64,000 nucleotides of DNA from Rhynchopus sp. YZ270_cl-10. Taxonomy: Eukaryota > Euglenozoa > Diplonemea > Diplonemida > Diplonemidae. The position numbers and the translations under genes are program-made. Location: the NCBI GenBank assembly GCA_964035575.1, contig OZ037844.1, positions 434,001 to 498,000 of the forward strand, in the 5' to 3' direction. Shown one piece after another: positions 30,575-39,563 of the stretch. The notes under the pieces were generated by a model. It saw nothing but the letters and a program-made list of their open reading frames with translations, had not been told where the DNA came from and made no database searches. Each line of letters starts with the position of its first letter. Positions within the stretch are counted from its first letter, which is position 1.

Positions 30575-30842
30575 TTAAAGGGGGGGGAGGGATAATTGTA
30601 GAATGGCGGATAAAATAAAAAATATCGCCAGTTTTTTCTTCTCAAAAAATGGGGGATAGTTGTAGTGGGGGATAAAAAAAAAATATCTCTCTTTTTTCCC
30701 ACCTGAATATCCCCATCCCAAGGAAAATCCACACCAAAAACGCGGTGTGGGAAGTGGGGGATAACTGTAGTGGGGGATAAAATAAAATAAAATGGGGGAG
30801 AAAAACGGGGGATAATTGTTTTATCCCCCACCCCCCTTTACA
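30575..30842. mobile_element. Small TIR element built of GGGGGATAA repeats
   Basis: Ends TAAAGGGGGGGGAGGGATAA and TTATCCCCCACCCCCCTTTA are inverted. The interior repeats GTGGGGGATAA or GGGGGATAATTG four to five times. No target duplication recognised. It lies 17 bp from the inverted-repeat element at 30859. Confidence 0.5.
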
Positions 30843-30858
30843 AAACATCAAAAAAAAA

Positions 30859-31001
30859 ACAAGTAATTGCTATCGGAAAAAAAACGGGGTGTGCTGTGGA
30901 ACTCCATCCTGTAGAAATAATCTACAACACGCCCAGCATTCTGCTCTTCTACTGCGGAGCTTTCCACAGCACACCCCGCTTTTTTCTTAGCAATTAGTTG
31001 T
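30859..31001. mobile_element. Inverted-repeat element, short form (143 bp)
   Basis: Same arms as 8784-9224 (ACAAGTAATTGCT at the left, AGCAATTAGTTGT at the right), with only about 50 bp between them. This is the form without the captured GC-rich insert. Confidence 0.8.
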
Positions 31002-31022
31002 TCTTGTTGTTATTGTTATTTT

Positions 31023-32155
31023 CAACCACCTTCCTTCAACCCTTGTAGGGATCAGTTGCCATTTTTTTCGCGAAAACATGAAATTATACATTTCAAGAGA
31101 ACAAATTAAAAAGGGTCCTTATTTGCATTTTTGGGCTCCGCCCGTGCAGTGGTGGGGTCAATCTCGAAAATTGGACAATTTTTTGACCACTTAAATTTTG
31201 AGAAATATGAGCCCGGTTGCTTATACGTGGGGCCCATTTTCGGCTAAAATTTTCCTCAAAATCTGGTTTTGTAAAATTGACCCTTTACTCCCCCCCCACA
31301 TCGATTTCAATACTATACCTTACTTCACCTACGGTTGCCCTTACAGGGGGGTGAAGGAAGGTAAGTTGATAAAAAGGGTCCTTATTTGCATTTTTGGGCT
31401 CCGCCCGTGCAGTGGTGGGGTCAATCTCGAAAATTGGACAATTTTTTGACCACTAAAATTTTGAGAAATATGAGCCCGGTTGCTTATACGTGGGGCCCAT
31501 TTTCGGCTAAAATTTTCCTCAAAATCTGGTTTTGTAAAATTGACCCTTTACTCCCCCCCCACATCGATTTCAATACTATACCTTACTTCACCTACGGTTG
31601 CCCTTACAGGGGGGTGAAGGAAGGTAAGTTGAAAAAGGGTCCTTATTTGCATTTTTGGGCTCCGCCCGTGCAGTGGTGGGGTCAATCTCGAAAATTGGAC
31701 AATTTTTTGACCACTTAAATTTTGAGAAATATGAGCCCGGTTGCTTATACGTGGGGCCCATTTTCGGCTAAAATTTTCCTCAAAATCTGGTTTTGTAAAA
31801 TTGACCCTTTACTCCCCCCCCACATCGATTTCAATACTATACCTTACTTCACCTACGGTTGCCCTTACAGGGGGGTGAAGGAAGGTAAGTTGATAAAAAG
31901 GGTCCTTATTTGCATTTTTGGGCTCCGCCCGTGCAGTGGTGGGGTCAATCTCGAAAATTGGACAATTTTTTGACCACTAAAATTTTGAGAAATATGAGCC
32001 CGGTTGCTTATACGTGGGGCCCATTTTCGGCTAAAATTTTCCTCAAAATCTGGTTTTGTAAAATTGACCCTTTACTCCCCCCCCACATCGATTTCAATAC
32101 TATACCTTACTTCACCTACGGTTGCCCTTACAGGGGGGTGAAGGAAGGTAAGTTG
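31023..32155. repeat. TIR-bounded tandem array, four units in A-B-A-B order (263/261 bp)
   Basis: Units start at equivalent points 31209, 31472, 31733 and 31996. Odd units carry ACCACTTAAATT and a longer joint (GTTGATAAAAAGGG), even units ACCACTAAAATT, giving a 524-bp dimer. The array differs from the 9.2-kb array at shared fixed positions (GGTTGCTTATAC against GGTTCCTTATAC; ACCACTT against ATCACTT), so each array is homogenised locally. It ends 63 bp before the stop of the MAP2K-like gene, so it may lie in that gene's 3' UTR. Confidence 0.85.
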
Positions 32156-32218
32156 AAAACTAAACTAATATTGTGCCACTTGATTTGTCCTCACTAATCT
32201 ACTGAGTCAAAAGCGTGA

Positions 32219-34492
32219 CTAATTTACCGTTGGCTTATCTAGTTCAGTTTCTAATAACAGTGTAAGAAGAAAAAAACACACCTTCGCCCAGTCGCCCAGC
32301 TTATGTGTTTCGGATAGCTCCGGAAAGTCGAAGGCAGCGTGCTGTAAGAGCTCCTCTGCAGACCCACGCCGTTCAGGCGACATCTCGAGACACTGCATGA
32401 TCAGGTCTTGGAAGTCTGCCGACACTTCTTCTTGCGGCCAGACGAGTTTGTCTAGTGTGTAGAAATTCTCCTGCATCATCCACGTTGTGACCACCGACGT
32501 CTTCAAGCTCGGAAACGGATGACATCCACTGGCCAACTCCAACAACGAGACACCCAACGCCCATATGTCTGCTGCGCTGGTGTATTCAGTTGTGTTCCCA
32601 TTCATTCGCTCTGGCGCCATGTACGCAGAGGTGCCTACGTTTAGGGGAGTCGCTGCGACCGCCCCGCAGGAATCCATGAAGGAGACGCACCCAAAATCGC
32701 AGATTTTGACCTTCCCCTGTTTGTTCATCAATATATTCGCGGGTTTGATGTCCTTATGCACGACCCCGCTTGCAGCCCCGTTCCCGTACTCCATATTGTG
32801 GAGATACGCAAGCCCCTGCAGAATCTGATGTCCGATCATTAATACCACCTTCTCGGGCATTGCAGTTCCGGGCCGTCGTTGCGGTTTTTTGGGTTTTGGG
32901 CTTTTTTTGGAGGGAGGGGAGGAAAGCGGGGAGGAGGTATGGGTTGTGGTTGTGGACAGAGGTGTTGCGACAGACATTGGCGCAGTAGGGGTGGCCGTTG
33001 TAGGGGTAGATGCAGTGGAGAAGGAGGAGTCGGTGGACATAACAGAGGCGGTACGGTGCGCTTCCTTAAAAGACATAGAGCTGCTGGAACTCTCCCTGAA
33101 GGAGGCCTCCTTGAAGACAAGGGGCTCCTTGAACTCCTTCTGCTTTTGATGGTCCCGCAACTTTTTTTTGTGATTTTTTGGAGTCCCCGCGGGGGTGATC
33201 TTGCCCTTCGTGATCCCCATCATTTTGTCATATGGTATAGTCGCCACCGCCTCGCCAATGCCGCTCAAGCTCCAGTCCATATATTCAAACAAAATCAACA
33301 AACAGTTTGATCTGTAAAACGCATTGTACGACTTCACAATGTAATCCGAATCGTGATGAACAAATAACATCGATAATTCTCGTTGAATTTGCTTAAGTTG
33401 CGCCTGAACGTGAGCTTCATCCTTTTTGTATAAATTCAAATCAATCTTTTTGAGCGCCAAGGGACGCCCGGTAATTCTATGAGCACATCGTAGAACACAA
33501 CCTTGCGCACCCTTCCCGATCATATCAGTGGTAATCGCAAGGTCCTCATATTGAATGCCTGGTGAGTCCGAATGCTCCTCCCAGCTTCCGGTGTAGGCAG
33601 GGATAGGGGAAATATCGGAGGACGCAGTCTTGATCGACAAATACGCCCTTTGCTCTGCCCCCGAAGAGCCTACAGTGAACTGCGGTCTCAAAGAGTCTTC
33701 CCCTTCCCAGGCTTGCACGAAAGGGTCAAAGAGGAGGTCTTTTTCTTCTTCAGGGTCCATTGGAGCTCCGTCAGGTTTGGGGTTTGTCACCATAAGTTTT
33801 GATCCATCTGATGGAAACGAATCTGGCCGGTATTTTCCACGGCGTCGTCGTCTCTTCCATGTCTGCGCGCTTACTGCGTTGATGAGCAGTCCAAACCCTC
33901 CGTCTCCTTCCGTTACAATCTGAAATCCAGGAATGTCTGTCTCCTTAGGAAGGGAAGACGCAACGATTGCGATACAACCTGCAATCATCACTTCAGCAGA
34001 GGATGGGCACGGAGACGGCGGGCTGCTCTTTGCATCTGTCGTCGGAGAATCGGTTAAATCGAATGAAGGCAGAGAGGATGACTTCGGCACCATCCTCTTC
34101 CTCATCTGCGGCGCCCCTTCATCCATTGTAGGAATCGCAGCAGGCTTTGGTGCAGGCTTTCTCCTTCTCGGGACCTCATTGAACGAACTCCCTGCTGCAA
34201 CGATAACCGGTTTTTCTGCTCCCCCAGGCGCAGCTATATTCGTTTCCAACCCTTCGCAGGTATATGTCGACAATGCATCAGCCTTTGGTGGAGGGGCCTT
34301 CCTTTTCGGAAGGAAAAACCCCCCTAATGTTATGATAGGTGTCGGTGGCTTCTCCGGTGGAGGAGGAATCGCTTCAGGAACAACACGCATGACCGTTTTT
34401 TTCTTAGGGAGGGCATCCAGAGGGCTGGTGGTAGATGAGACCTTACCAGCCGGCTTGGATGGCCTCCTACGAGTAGGACGACCGGCAGTCAT
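32219..34492 (-). CDS. MAP2K (STE7/MEK)-like protein kinase with large insert (757 aa)
   Basis: Residues 1-315 are a Pro/Lys/Ser-rich, probably disordered N-terminus. The kinase domain follows: GKGAQG loop (326-331), Lys348 in ALKKIDL, HKDIKPANIL (579-588), CDFG (598-601) and VGTSAYMAPER (619-629). The loop and the YMAPER ending are typical of MAP kinase kinases, which phosphorylate MAP kinases on Thr and Tyr. About 130 low-complexity residues (415-545, Ser/Thr/Pro/Lys-rich) interrupt the domain between the hinge and HKD motifs. The C-terminal KVCFFLLTLLLETELDKPTVN is odd: after GCG AAG the gene reads GTGTGT..TTATTAG, and removal of those 31 nt would end the protein WAKKLN. Either ending leaves the kinase intact. 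Cytosolic signalling role inferred from family. Confidence 0.87.
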   Translation of the reverse strand: MTAGRPTRRRPSKPAGKVSSTTSPLDALPKKKTVMRVVPEAIPPPPEKPPTPIITLGGFFLPKRKAPPPKADALSTYTCEGLETNIAAPGGAEKPVIVAAGSSFNEVPRRRKPAPKPAAIPTMDEGAPQMRKRMVPKSSSLPSFDLTDSPTTDAKSSPPSPCPSSAEVMIAGCIAIVASSLPKETDIPGFQIVTEGDGGFGLLINAVSAQTWKRRRRRGKYRPDSFPSDGSKLMVTNPKPDGAPMDPEEEKDLLFDPFVQAWEGEDSLRPQFTVGSSGAEQRAYLSIKTASSDISPIPAYTGSWEEHSDSPGIQYEDLAITTDMIGKGAQGCVLRCAHRITGRPLALKKIDLNLYKKDEAHVQAQLKQIQRELSMLFVHHDSDYIVKSYNAFYRSNCLLILFEYMDWSLSGIGEAVATIPYDKMMGITKGKITPAGTPKNHKKKLRDHQKQKEFKEPLVFKEASFRESSSSSMSFKEAHRTASVMSTDSSFSTASTPTTATPTAPMSVATPLSTTTTHTSSPLSSPPSKKSPKPKKPQRRPGTAMPEKVVLMIGHQILQGLAYLHNMEYGNGAASGVVHKDIKPANILMNKQGKVKICDFGCVSFMDSCGAVAATPLNVGTSAYMAPERMNGNTTEYTSAADIWALGVSLLELASGCHPFPSLKTSVVTTWMMQENFYTLDKLVWPQEEVSADFQDLIMQCLEMSPERRGSAEELLQHAAFDFPELSETHKLGDWAKVCFFLLTLLLETELDKPTVN

Positions 34493-34527
34493 TTTTCAAA
34501 AAAAAAAAGATCAAAATAAAAAAAAAA

Positions 34528-34612
34528 CTTCAGAAAAAAAGCGAGAAGGAGAAGGAGAGAGAGAGAGGAGAGAAAAAAGGAGTGGAAAGAGGGAAGGGTA
34601 TCCCCTCTTGTG
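34528..34612 (-). promoter_or_regulatory. Pyrimidine tract and candidate trans-splice acceptor, MAP2K-like gene
   Basis: On minus a tract of about 75 C/T-rich bases (TCTCTCCTCTCTCTCTCTCC within it) ends at TTTTCTGAAG, 35 nt before the ATG. This is the clearest polypyrimidine-AG pair in the window. 34613-35274 beyond it is A/T-rich with homopolymer runs and no gene. Confidence 0.5.
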
Positions 34613-35274
34613 TTATCGCCCCGTTGCAGCAAAGGGGGGGGAGGTGGGGGAAGTGGTTTTTTTTTTGAAGTTTTGAAGAGAAACAAAGAAACACTAAGAA
34701 AAGACGGATGGTTCTGAGGGTGGGAGGAGGTTGGGTGTGAGAAGGGGAAAGAATGGGGGTAATTTTGTAAGTCAATGTGCGAAAGGGTTGAAAAAAAAAA
34801 AGGGGGTGTGAGGATTTACGGAGAATGTCAAAAAATGTTTTGAAAAAAAAAAAAATATGAAAAATGAAAAACAAAAACATAAGAGAGAATATCTTGTTCG
34901 ACCTGATAAAGGAAAACAAGATGCAATAAAGCAAACCCGGCAGTTTCACAACATAGTTGTGCAAACCTTTGTGCTAGAGAGATGTGGTTTTTTTTCTTTC
35001 CGAGTCTCGACAAAATGTGAAATGAAATTTCGATATTTTCAAAATCTATTTCGACATCTCAATATTCCCGCTTGAGAAGAATAATATAGAAACCGACTTC
35101 AGGCACGAGAGAAGTATAAAAAAAAAGACGAGCAAGGAGGGAACTGACTTTTATTGTTCGCCGCTCCGCAATCCGCAACTGTTTGTGTCTTTTATTTCCA
35201 CACTATACGGTGCTGATTATGGCAACAGAATAGTTTATACGAACCCACGCCCTCTGCTTCGTCTTCTTATGCAC

Positions 35275-35544
35275 AGCATCAGCATCAGCATCAGCATCAG
35301 CATCAGCATCAGCATCAGCATCAGCATCAGCATCAGCATCAGCATCAGCATCAGCATCAGCATCAGCATCAGCATCAGCATCAGCATCAGCATCAGCATC
35401 AGCATCAGCATCAGCATCAGCATCAGCATCAGCATCAGCATCAGCATCAGCATCAGCATCAGCATCAGCATCAGCATCAGCATCAGCATCAGCATCAGCA
35501 TCAGCATCAGCATCAGCATCAGCATCAGCATCAGCATCAGCATC
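35275..35544. repeat. Perfect hexanucleotide microsatellite (AGCATC)45
   Basis: 270 bp of uninterrupted AGCATC, 45 copies. It begins 64 bp downstream of the stop codon of the beta-propeller gene and so probably lies in its 3' UTR. It is open in several frames (Ser-Ile, Asp-Ala, Met-Leu dipeptides), which produces large spurious ORFs. Perfection implies recent expansion. Confidence 0.97.
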
Positions 35545-35608
35545 AGCAGCACACTCACCACATGCATGAGGCAGCCTGACTCTAGCAATGTCGCCACACA
35601 CCCTGCCT

Positions 35609-36859
35609 TCACGAACACACACACCCACTGCAGCATGACTCCGTTGCCACAACAGTTCGCTTCAAGGGAAGGGGAAGGGGACGAGGGGGCACGACCTCTG
35701 CTGGGGGATCATGCTGCAGGTCCGCCTGCTCTGAATCCGATACCTGCATGTTGATAGCAGCTATGTCGAGCACCGAGGTGACGTTTCCGACAACTAGCAA
35801 CTTACGCCCGTCTGTCGAGGCATGCACAGACCACGCGTGGTCTACGTAGGTGCGTCTCATGGGGGCTCCACTGCGTGCGTCCCACTGCTGCACACTACTG
35901 GTAAAGGCCGTGAAGAGGTACCGCGAGCGGGCACAGAAGCAGGCACCATGTATAGCGTCCCCGCGATCGCGCAGTGTGCAGAGGGCCTGCCCGGAGACGA
36001 TGTCGATGGTGCGGACTGAGGTTGAGCTGCGCTTACCGCGCTTGCTGCCACAGCTCAACACTGCAAGGCTTGCGTCGGGCGAGAACGACGGCCGCAAATA
36101 GAACGACACACCCAGCCCTGTGTCCACACGGTGCACCAGACGCAGCTCAGGGGTGTCCAGACGGTACACCCCAACAGTCGGATATCCATTGCTCAAGAAC
36201 AGCGTCTCGCAGGGTGACACTGCAAAGGAATAACCACACTCATCAATGGTACGCATCTTCACCCCGTCGCAGGAGTACTGTACGATCTGCTTACTGGTCC
36301 CAATCAGCACCGTCTCGGTGACCCGCATGGCCACAAGCCTCTCAACCTCGCGTGCCATAAGGACCACAACCTCTGCACTGTTGTCCCGTGGTCTAAAGTA
36401 CACAGCATTGCTCTGCGCACGACAGCAGACGATGTAGTGTGGCATGAGAACCACCTTGAACCGAGGTCCGCCACTGAACGGGAGAGGTGTGACCTCGGTG
36501 GTGGCGAGGTTGATGGTGACGGCGTGTTTGCCACCCAACACGAGTGTGTCCTCGCATACGTCTCCGACGGAGGCTCTCACAGTATAACGCCTCGGCACCC
36601 ACTCACCACTGTCCTGCTTCCTTCTGCTCACATAGACAGTCCCGCCTGCGCACAGTGCGGTGTGGGCAATCAGAACCTCCGGTGCCAGCACCTCACCATC
36701 AGCATCGTCAACGCACAGCTCCACTGCCTCGGCCGACACCACGCTCTGTGGGTACAACACCGCAACAGCGCGCTCCTGCAGATCTGCAGCACTGCAACCC
36801 TCCCCCACCTCTGCAGCACAGCGTTGTCCAGATGTTGTGCATTCAAACCATATATCCAT
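35609..36859 (-). CDS. N-terminal beta-grasp (ubiquitin-like) plus WD40-like beta-propeller protein (416 aa)
   Basis: Residues 1-70 ([45 protein letters not shown]) have the strand-helix-strand pattern and the D..G turn of a beta-grasp or ubiquitin-like fold. From about 90 onwards, repeated blade-like units follow ([81 protein letters not shown]), fitting a seven-bladed propeller. Function unknown; such proteins are usually scaffolds. The ATG at 36859 is chosen: the frame is open upstream but only from a GTG, and a pyrimidine-AG acceptor lies just before 36859. The C-terminal tail is Pro/Cys-rich and low in complexity. Confidence 0.7.
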   Translation of the reverse strand: MDIWFECTTSGQRCAAEVGEGCSAADLQERAVAVLYPQSVVSAEAVELCVDDADGEVLAPEVLIAHTALCAGGTVYVSRRKQDSGEWVPRRYTVRASVGDVCEDTLVLGGKHAVTINLATTEVTPLPFSGGPRFKVVLMPHYIVCCRAQSNAVYFRPRDNSAEVVVLMAREVERLVAMRVTETVLIGTSKQIVQYSCDGVKMRTIDECGYSFAVSPCETLFLSNGYPTVGVYRLDTPELRLVHRVDTGLGVSFYLRPSFSPDASLAVLSCGSKRGKRSSTSVRTIDIVSGQALCTLRDRGDAIHGACFCARSRYLFTAFTSSVQQWDARSGAPMRRTYVDHAWSVHASTDGRKLLVVGNVTSVLDIAAINMQVSDSEQADLQHDPPAEVVPPRPLPLPLKRTVVATESCCSGCVCS

Positions 36860-36905
36860 TGTGTGGTCACTGTCTGAGAGAGATCTGGAAGAAGCAGGGT
36901 AGAGC
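36860..36905 (-). promoter_or_regulatory. Candidate trans-splice acceptor of the propeller gene
   Basis: On minus: CTACCCTGCTTCTTCCAG, then ATCTCTCTCAG and ACAG, then TGACCACACA before the ATG. Three AGs follow pyrimidine-rich tracts within 40 nt. Supports the 36859 start. Confidence 0.45.
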
Positions 36906-38187
36906 TCTGAGTGCCTGGGGGATGTTTGAGTGAGTGAAACAAAGGTTGCTTTTGTAACATGAATGCTCACCTCCTATCTTTACGACCTGCAGAGTGATAC
37001 AGCATAGAGCTAGGTTGATTGAGGTCGAAATGGGTTAGGGTATTTTTGCTGGTGTTTGTTTTGTATTCTTGTTTCAACAATCTTATTCCCTACCCTATGC
37101 ACCGTGGTGGGTGACTTACTGTGAAAGCTAAATGCGAATGTGTTGTGCATCAGGAAGAAAAGAGACAGAGGGGAAAAAGGAGAATTTTTTTTTTGTAAGA
37201 TAAACCTAAGTAACTTTAAAGTTCTTGCAAAAGTGTTTTGCCTATCAAAGAAAGAGCGCTGCTGGAAAGCAAACGCTTTCTTTTTTTCTTCTTTTATTTT
37301 TTTTGTGGGGGACGACAAAAAAAATTGCATGTTCAAAAAGTTATTGTGGATGATGCATATTAGCAATGCTTTGTACGAAGTCCTATCCACTGTTTATTTA
37401 TTTTCCCCCCAGAAAACTCAGAATCCGTATCTGTATGGACACACAGATTGGGGACGTGGTAATTACCCTTTTCAGCTATTTCTTTAGTTCAAACAAAAAA
37501 CCCCGTCACCTACTGAAGGGTTGGCACACACCAACACCTTTATTTGAAAACATGGTTGTATTAGTGTAGCCACCCTGTGTGTTGTTCCACTATTAATTCA
37601 TTTCCCCACCTCCCCCAAGCAGTGTTGGATTTCGGCTAAAGGGGGGACAGTTACTATTTGCTATTTTTATGAGCGAATGACAACCCGGGATGCAAATAGT
37701 AAAATGAAAATCAAATAATAAATTTAACATCCCTTTCGCCCTGCACCGTGATAACCCAACACCACCCAACATTCTTAAAGGAGCCCCCCATTTTTTAGTA
37801 ATTGTTGCAACCCTCCATTGTTCTTTGTGTAAAACGTCGGAATGCAATAATCACATACAAAGTTTTGTCTTTTCTGCAAAAGCGTGCCCTCCGTTCCGCC
37901 CCCATACCACTAATTTTGTTGGATCGACGATCGGCGAAAAAAATAATCTTAGCAAACGTCTTCCAGGAGACGTTAAAAGGAGGGGGTGGTGTTCTTCCCT
38001 TACCCATTCAGTGTCAGGCTGTAGAATTCCTTCGTAATTGCTGTAAAGGCGTTTATTTTCAGAAGTCTTCAAGATGGCCATTTGAATCGATAAAATTTGT
38101 GTATCACAACACCAAAACTAACACTAAAAAGTTTGACTTTAAAACAACAAACTGAGTTACTCTCTCTTTTTATTCGCAGGGAGGCAC
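36906..38187. other. Gene-free stretch upstream of the propeller gene
   Basis: Contains a weak motif copy near 37196 (TAAGATAAACCTAAG), a dispersed repeat copy at 37535-37600 and A/T-rich sequence. Frames at 37802-38155 show no recognisable domain. 38164-38180 on plus has CTCTCTTTTTATTCGCAG, acceptor-like but with no gene attached. Confidence 0.4.
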
Positions 38188-38529
38188 CTAAACCATATCA
38201 ATAATTAGCCTCCCCTCAATATGGCGGGTAGAAGTGAGAGGTGGGCTATACTCCGTGCAGGCGTTACCCACTCTAAATATGTTATCAAACACACCACAAG
38301 CCTTTGTACCTTGGTATGGCATCAAAAAAAATATCGCACACACCTTGAAATTCGACGGGATATTCAGAAGTGGAGGTGGGGCCCGTCGTTTGTAGATTAG
38401 TGTTGATATCGGCGTCTCTTCGTCGCTGGCATTGTCGTGTCCACACACACCCCCAGCCACGTGGTACGGGGCAAACGATGGGGGTGCCGAGTCGCGAGGG
38501 CTGTCTAGGTTTGAACAGCAAAGACCCAT
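38188..38529 (-). CDS. Hypothetical protein with apparent N-terminal dual-acylation signal, possibly a first exon
   Basis: The ATG-initiated frame starts MGLCCSNLDS: glycine 2 with serine 6 fits N-myristoylation, and cysteines 4-5 fit adjacent palmitoylation. Residues 1-62 lie in a GC-richer stretch and look coding; beyond NFK (38344) the sequence becomes GTGTGTGCG and A/T-rich, so an intron may begin at 38343 and the printed C-terminus (VCAIFFLMPYQG..) may be spurious. No downstream exon was identified and no domain is recognised. Membrane localisation is inferred from the signal only. Confidence 0.35.
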   Translation of the reverse strand: MGLCCSNLDSPRDSAPPSFAPYHVAGGVCGHDNASDEETPISTLIYKRRAPPPLLNIPSNFKVCAIFFLMPYQGTKACGVFDNIFRVGNACTEYSPPLTSTRHIEGRLIIDMV

Positions 38530-39563
38530 TTAGTACTCTATCTGTTCAGCCTTTTTACCTTTTTGTTGAAATGGGGTCAAAAAAAAATGAGAGGAAATTA
38601 AAGGAAAGAATTGTCCCTCCAAAAAATCCTGAAAAATCCTGAAAGGTCGAACATTAGTACGGTCGATAATTTGTACGAATACGGTACCTCCTGGGATATG
38701 CCAGTGATCACACGGCCGACTATGGGTGGGTCGCTTGAGCACCATCCATTTTCGGGACAGGTTCATTCGGCAGGTGAGTTGTTACACACTCATTATCTCT
38801 AGAGACGCAAAAGGGTGGGAATTGAGTTAAGGAAATTGTTAGAGAAAAAAAAATGATGGGCGCTATTTTTTTTGTACCAATGAAAAAAAGGGCAAGGCAA
38901 AGGCAGTCTCTGGCACCTTCTCGTTTTATGTTTGCAAAAAAGAAACGAGAGCAGGGGGAGGGGAAGTGAGGAATGGGTAGTGACAAATAAACGTACATCC
39001 ACTGGACCATGCATGTCATTAATTTTTTTTTTTTTGAGCGAGAGTACAAACTAACAAACTCTCCTGTTTTCGTTTCCCGTTTTTCCTATGTGGGTGAAGA
39101 TAGGCCTTCATCATAGCTATTGACACTGTAGTATTTGTTTGTACAACTGCTTTTTGGCACCTGTGAAGGCCGCCAAGAAGACAGCGAGAGACTGCTATTT
39201 TAAAATATACATTTTTTGGCGGAAAAAAAAATTGGTCCGACAGACCCCACGACTGCCCCGGAAGAAAGAAAAACTAGCAAGAAAAAAAAAACAAAAAGTC
39301 TGCAAAGTAAATGACAGATCGTTTGAACAGCAGGGCAGAGGGGAGCCGAAGGGGGCAAAAAAGGGGCAAAAAACAAAAAAGATCCAGTTCCCAGAGTTTT
39401 TACATCGGGGATCTAACAACAGGGTCAGGCGAAACCCACTACAAGAATAAAGTGTAAATTGGATGAAAAAAACAGCGGGGAACTTTGGAGGGAAACAAAA
39501 AAAAAGAGACGAAGATGAACCTAAGCTGATCTTTATATAAGTTTTTTCCATCACACCCCTATT
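38530..39563. other. Gene-free stretch between the acylated ORF and the CAP-Gly gene
   Basis: A/T tracts, plus a GATGAACCTAAGC motif copy at 39512 just downstream of the CAP-Gly stop. A plus frame near 38611-38802 has no recognisable content. Confidence 0.4.

Noticed and set aside
35275-35544. CRISPR-like array
   Set aside because: A simple hexanucleotide repeat with no spacers; the 261-bp arrays also lack unique spacers.
35203-35754. Large frames of Ser-Ile, Asp-Ala or Met-Leu dipeptides
   Set aside because: Produced entirely by the AGCATC microsatellite, whose length is a multiple of three in every frame.
36860-36970. 37-residue N-terminal extension of the propeller gene
   Set aside because: It has no ATG (the frame opens at a GTG) and covers the pyrimidine-AG leader.
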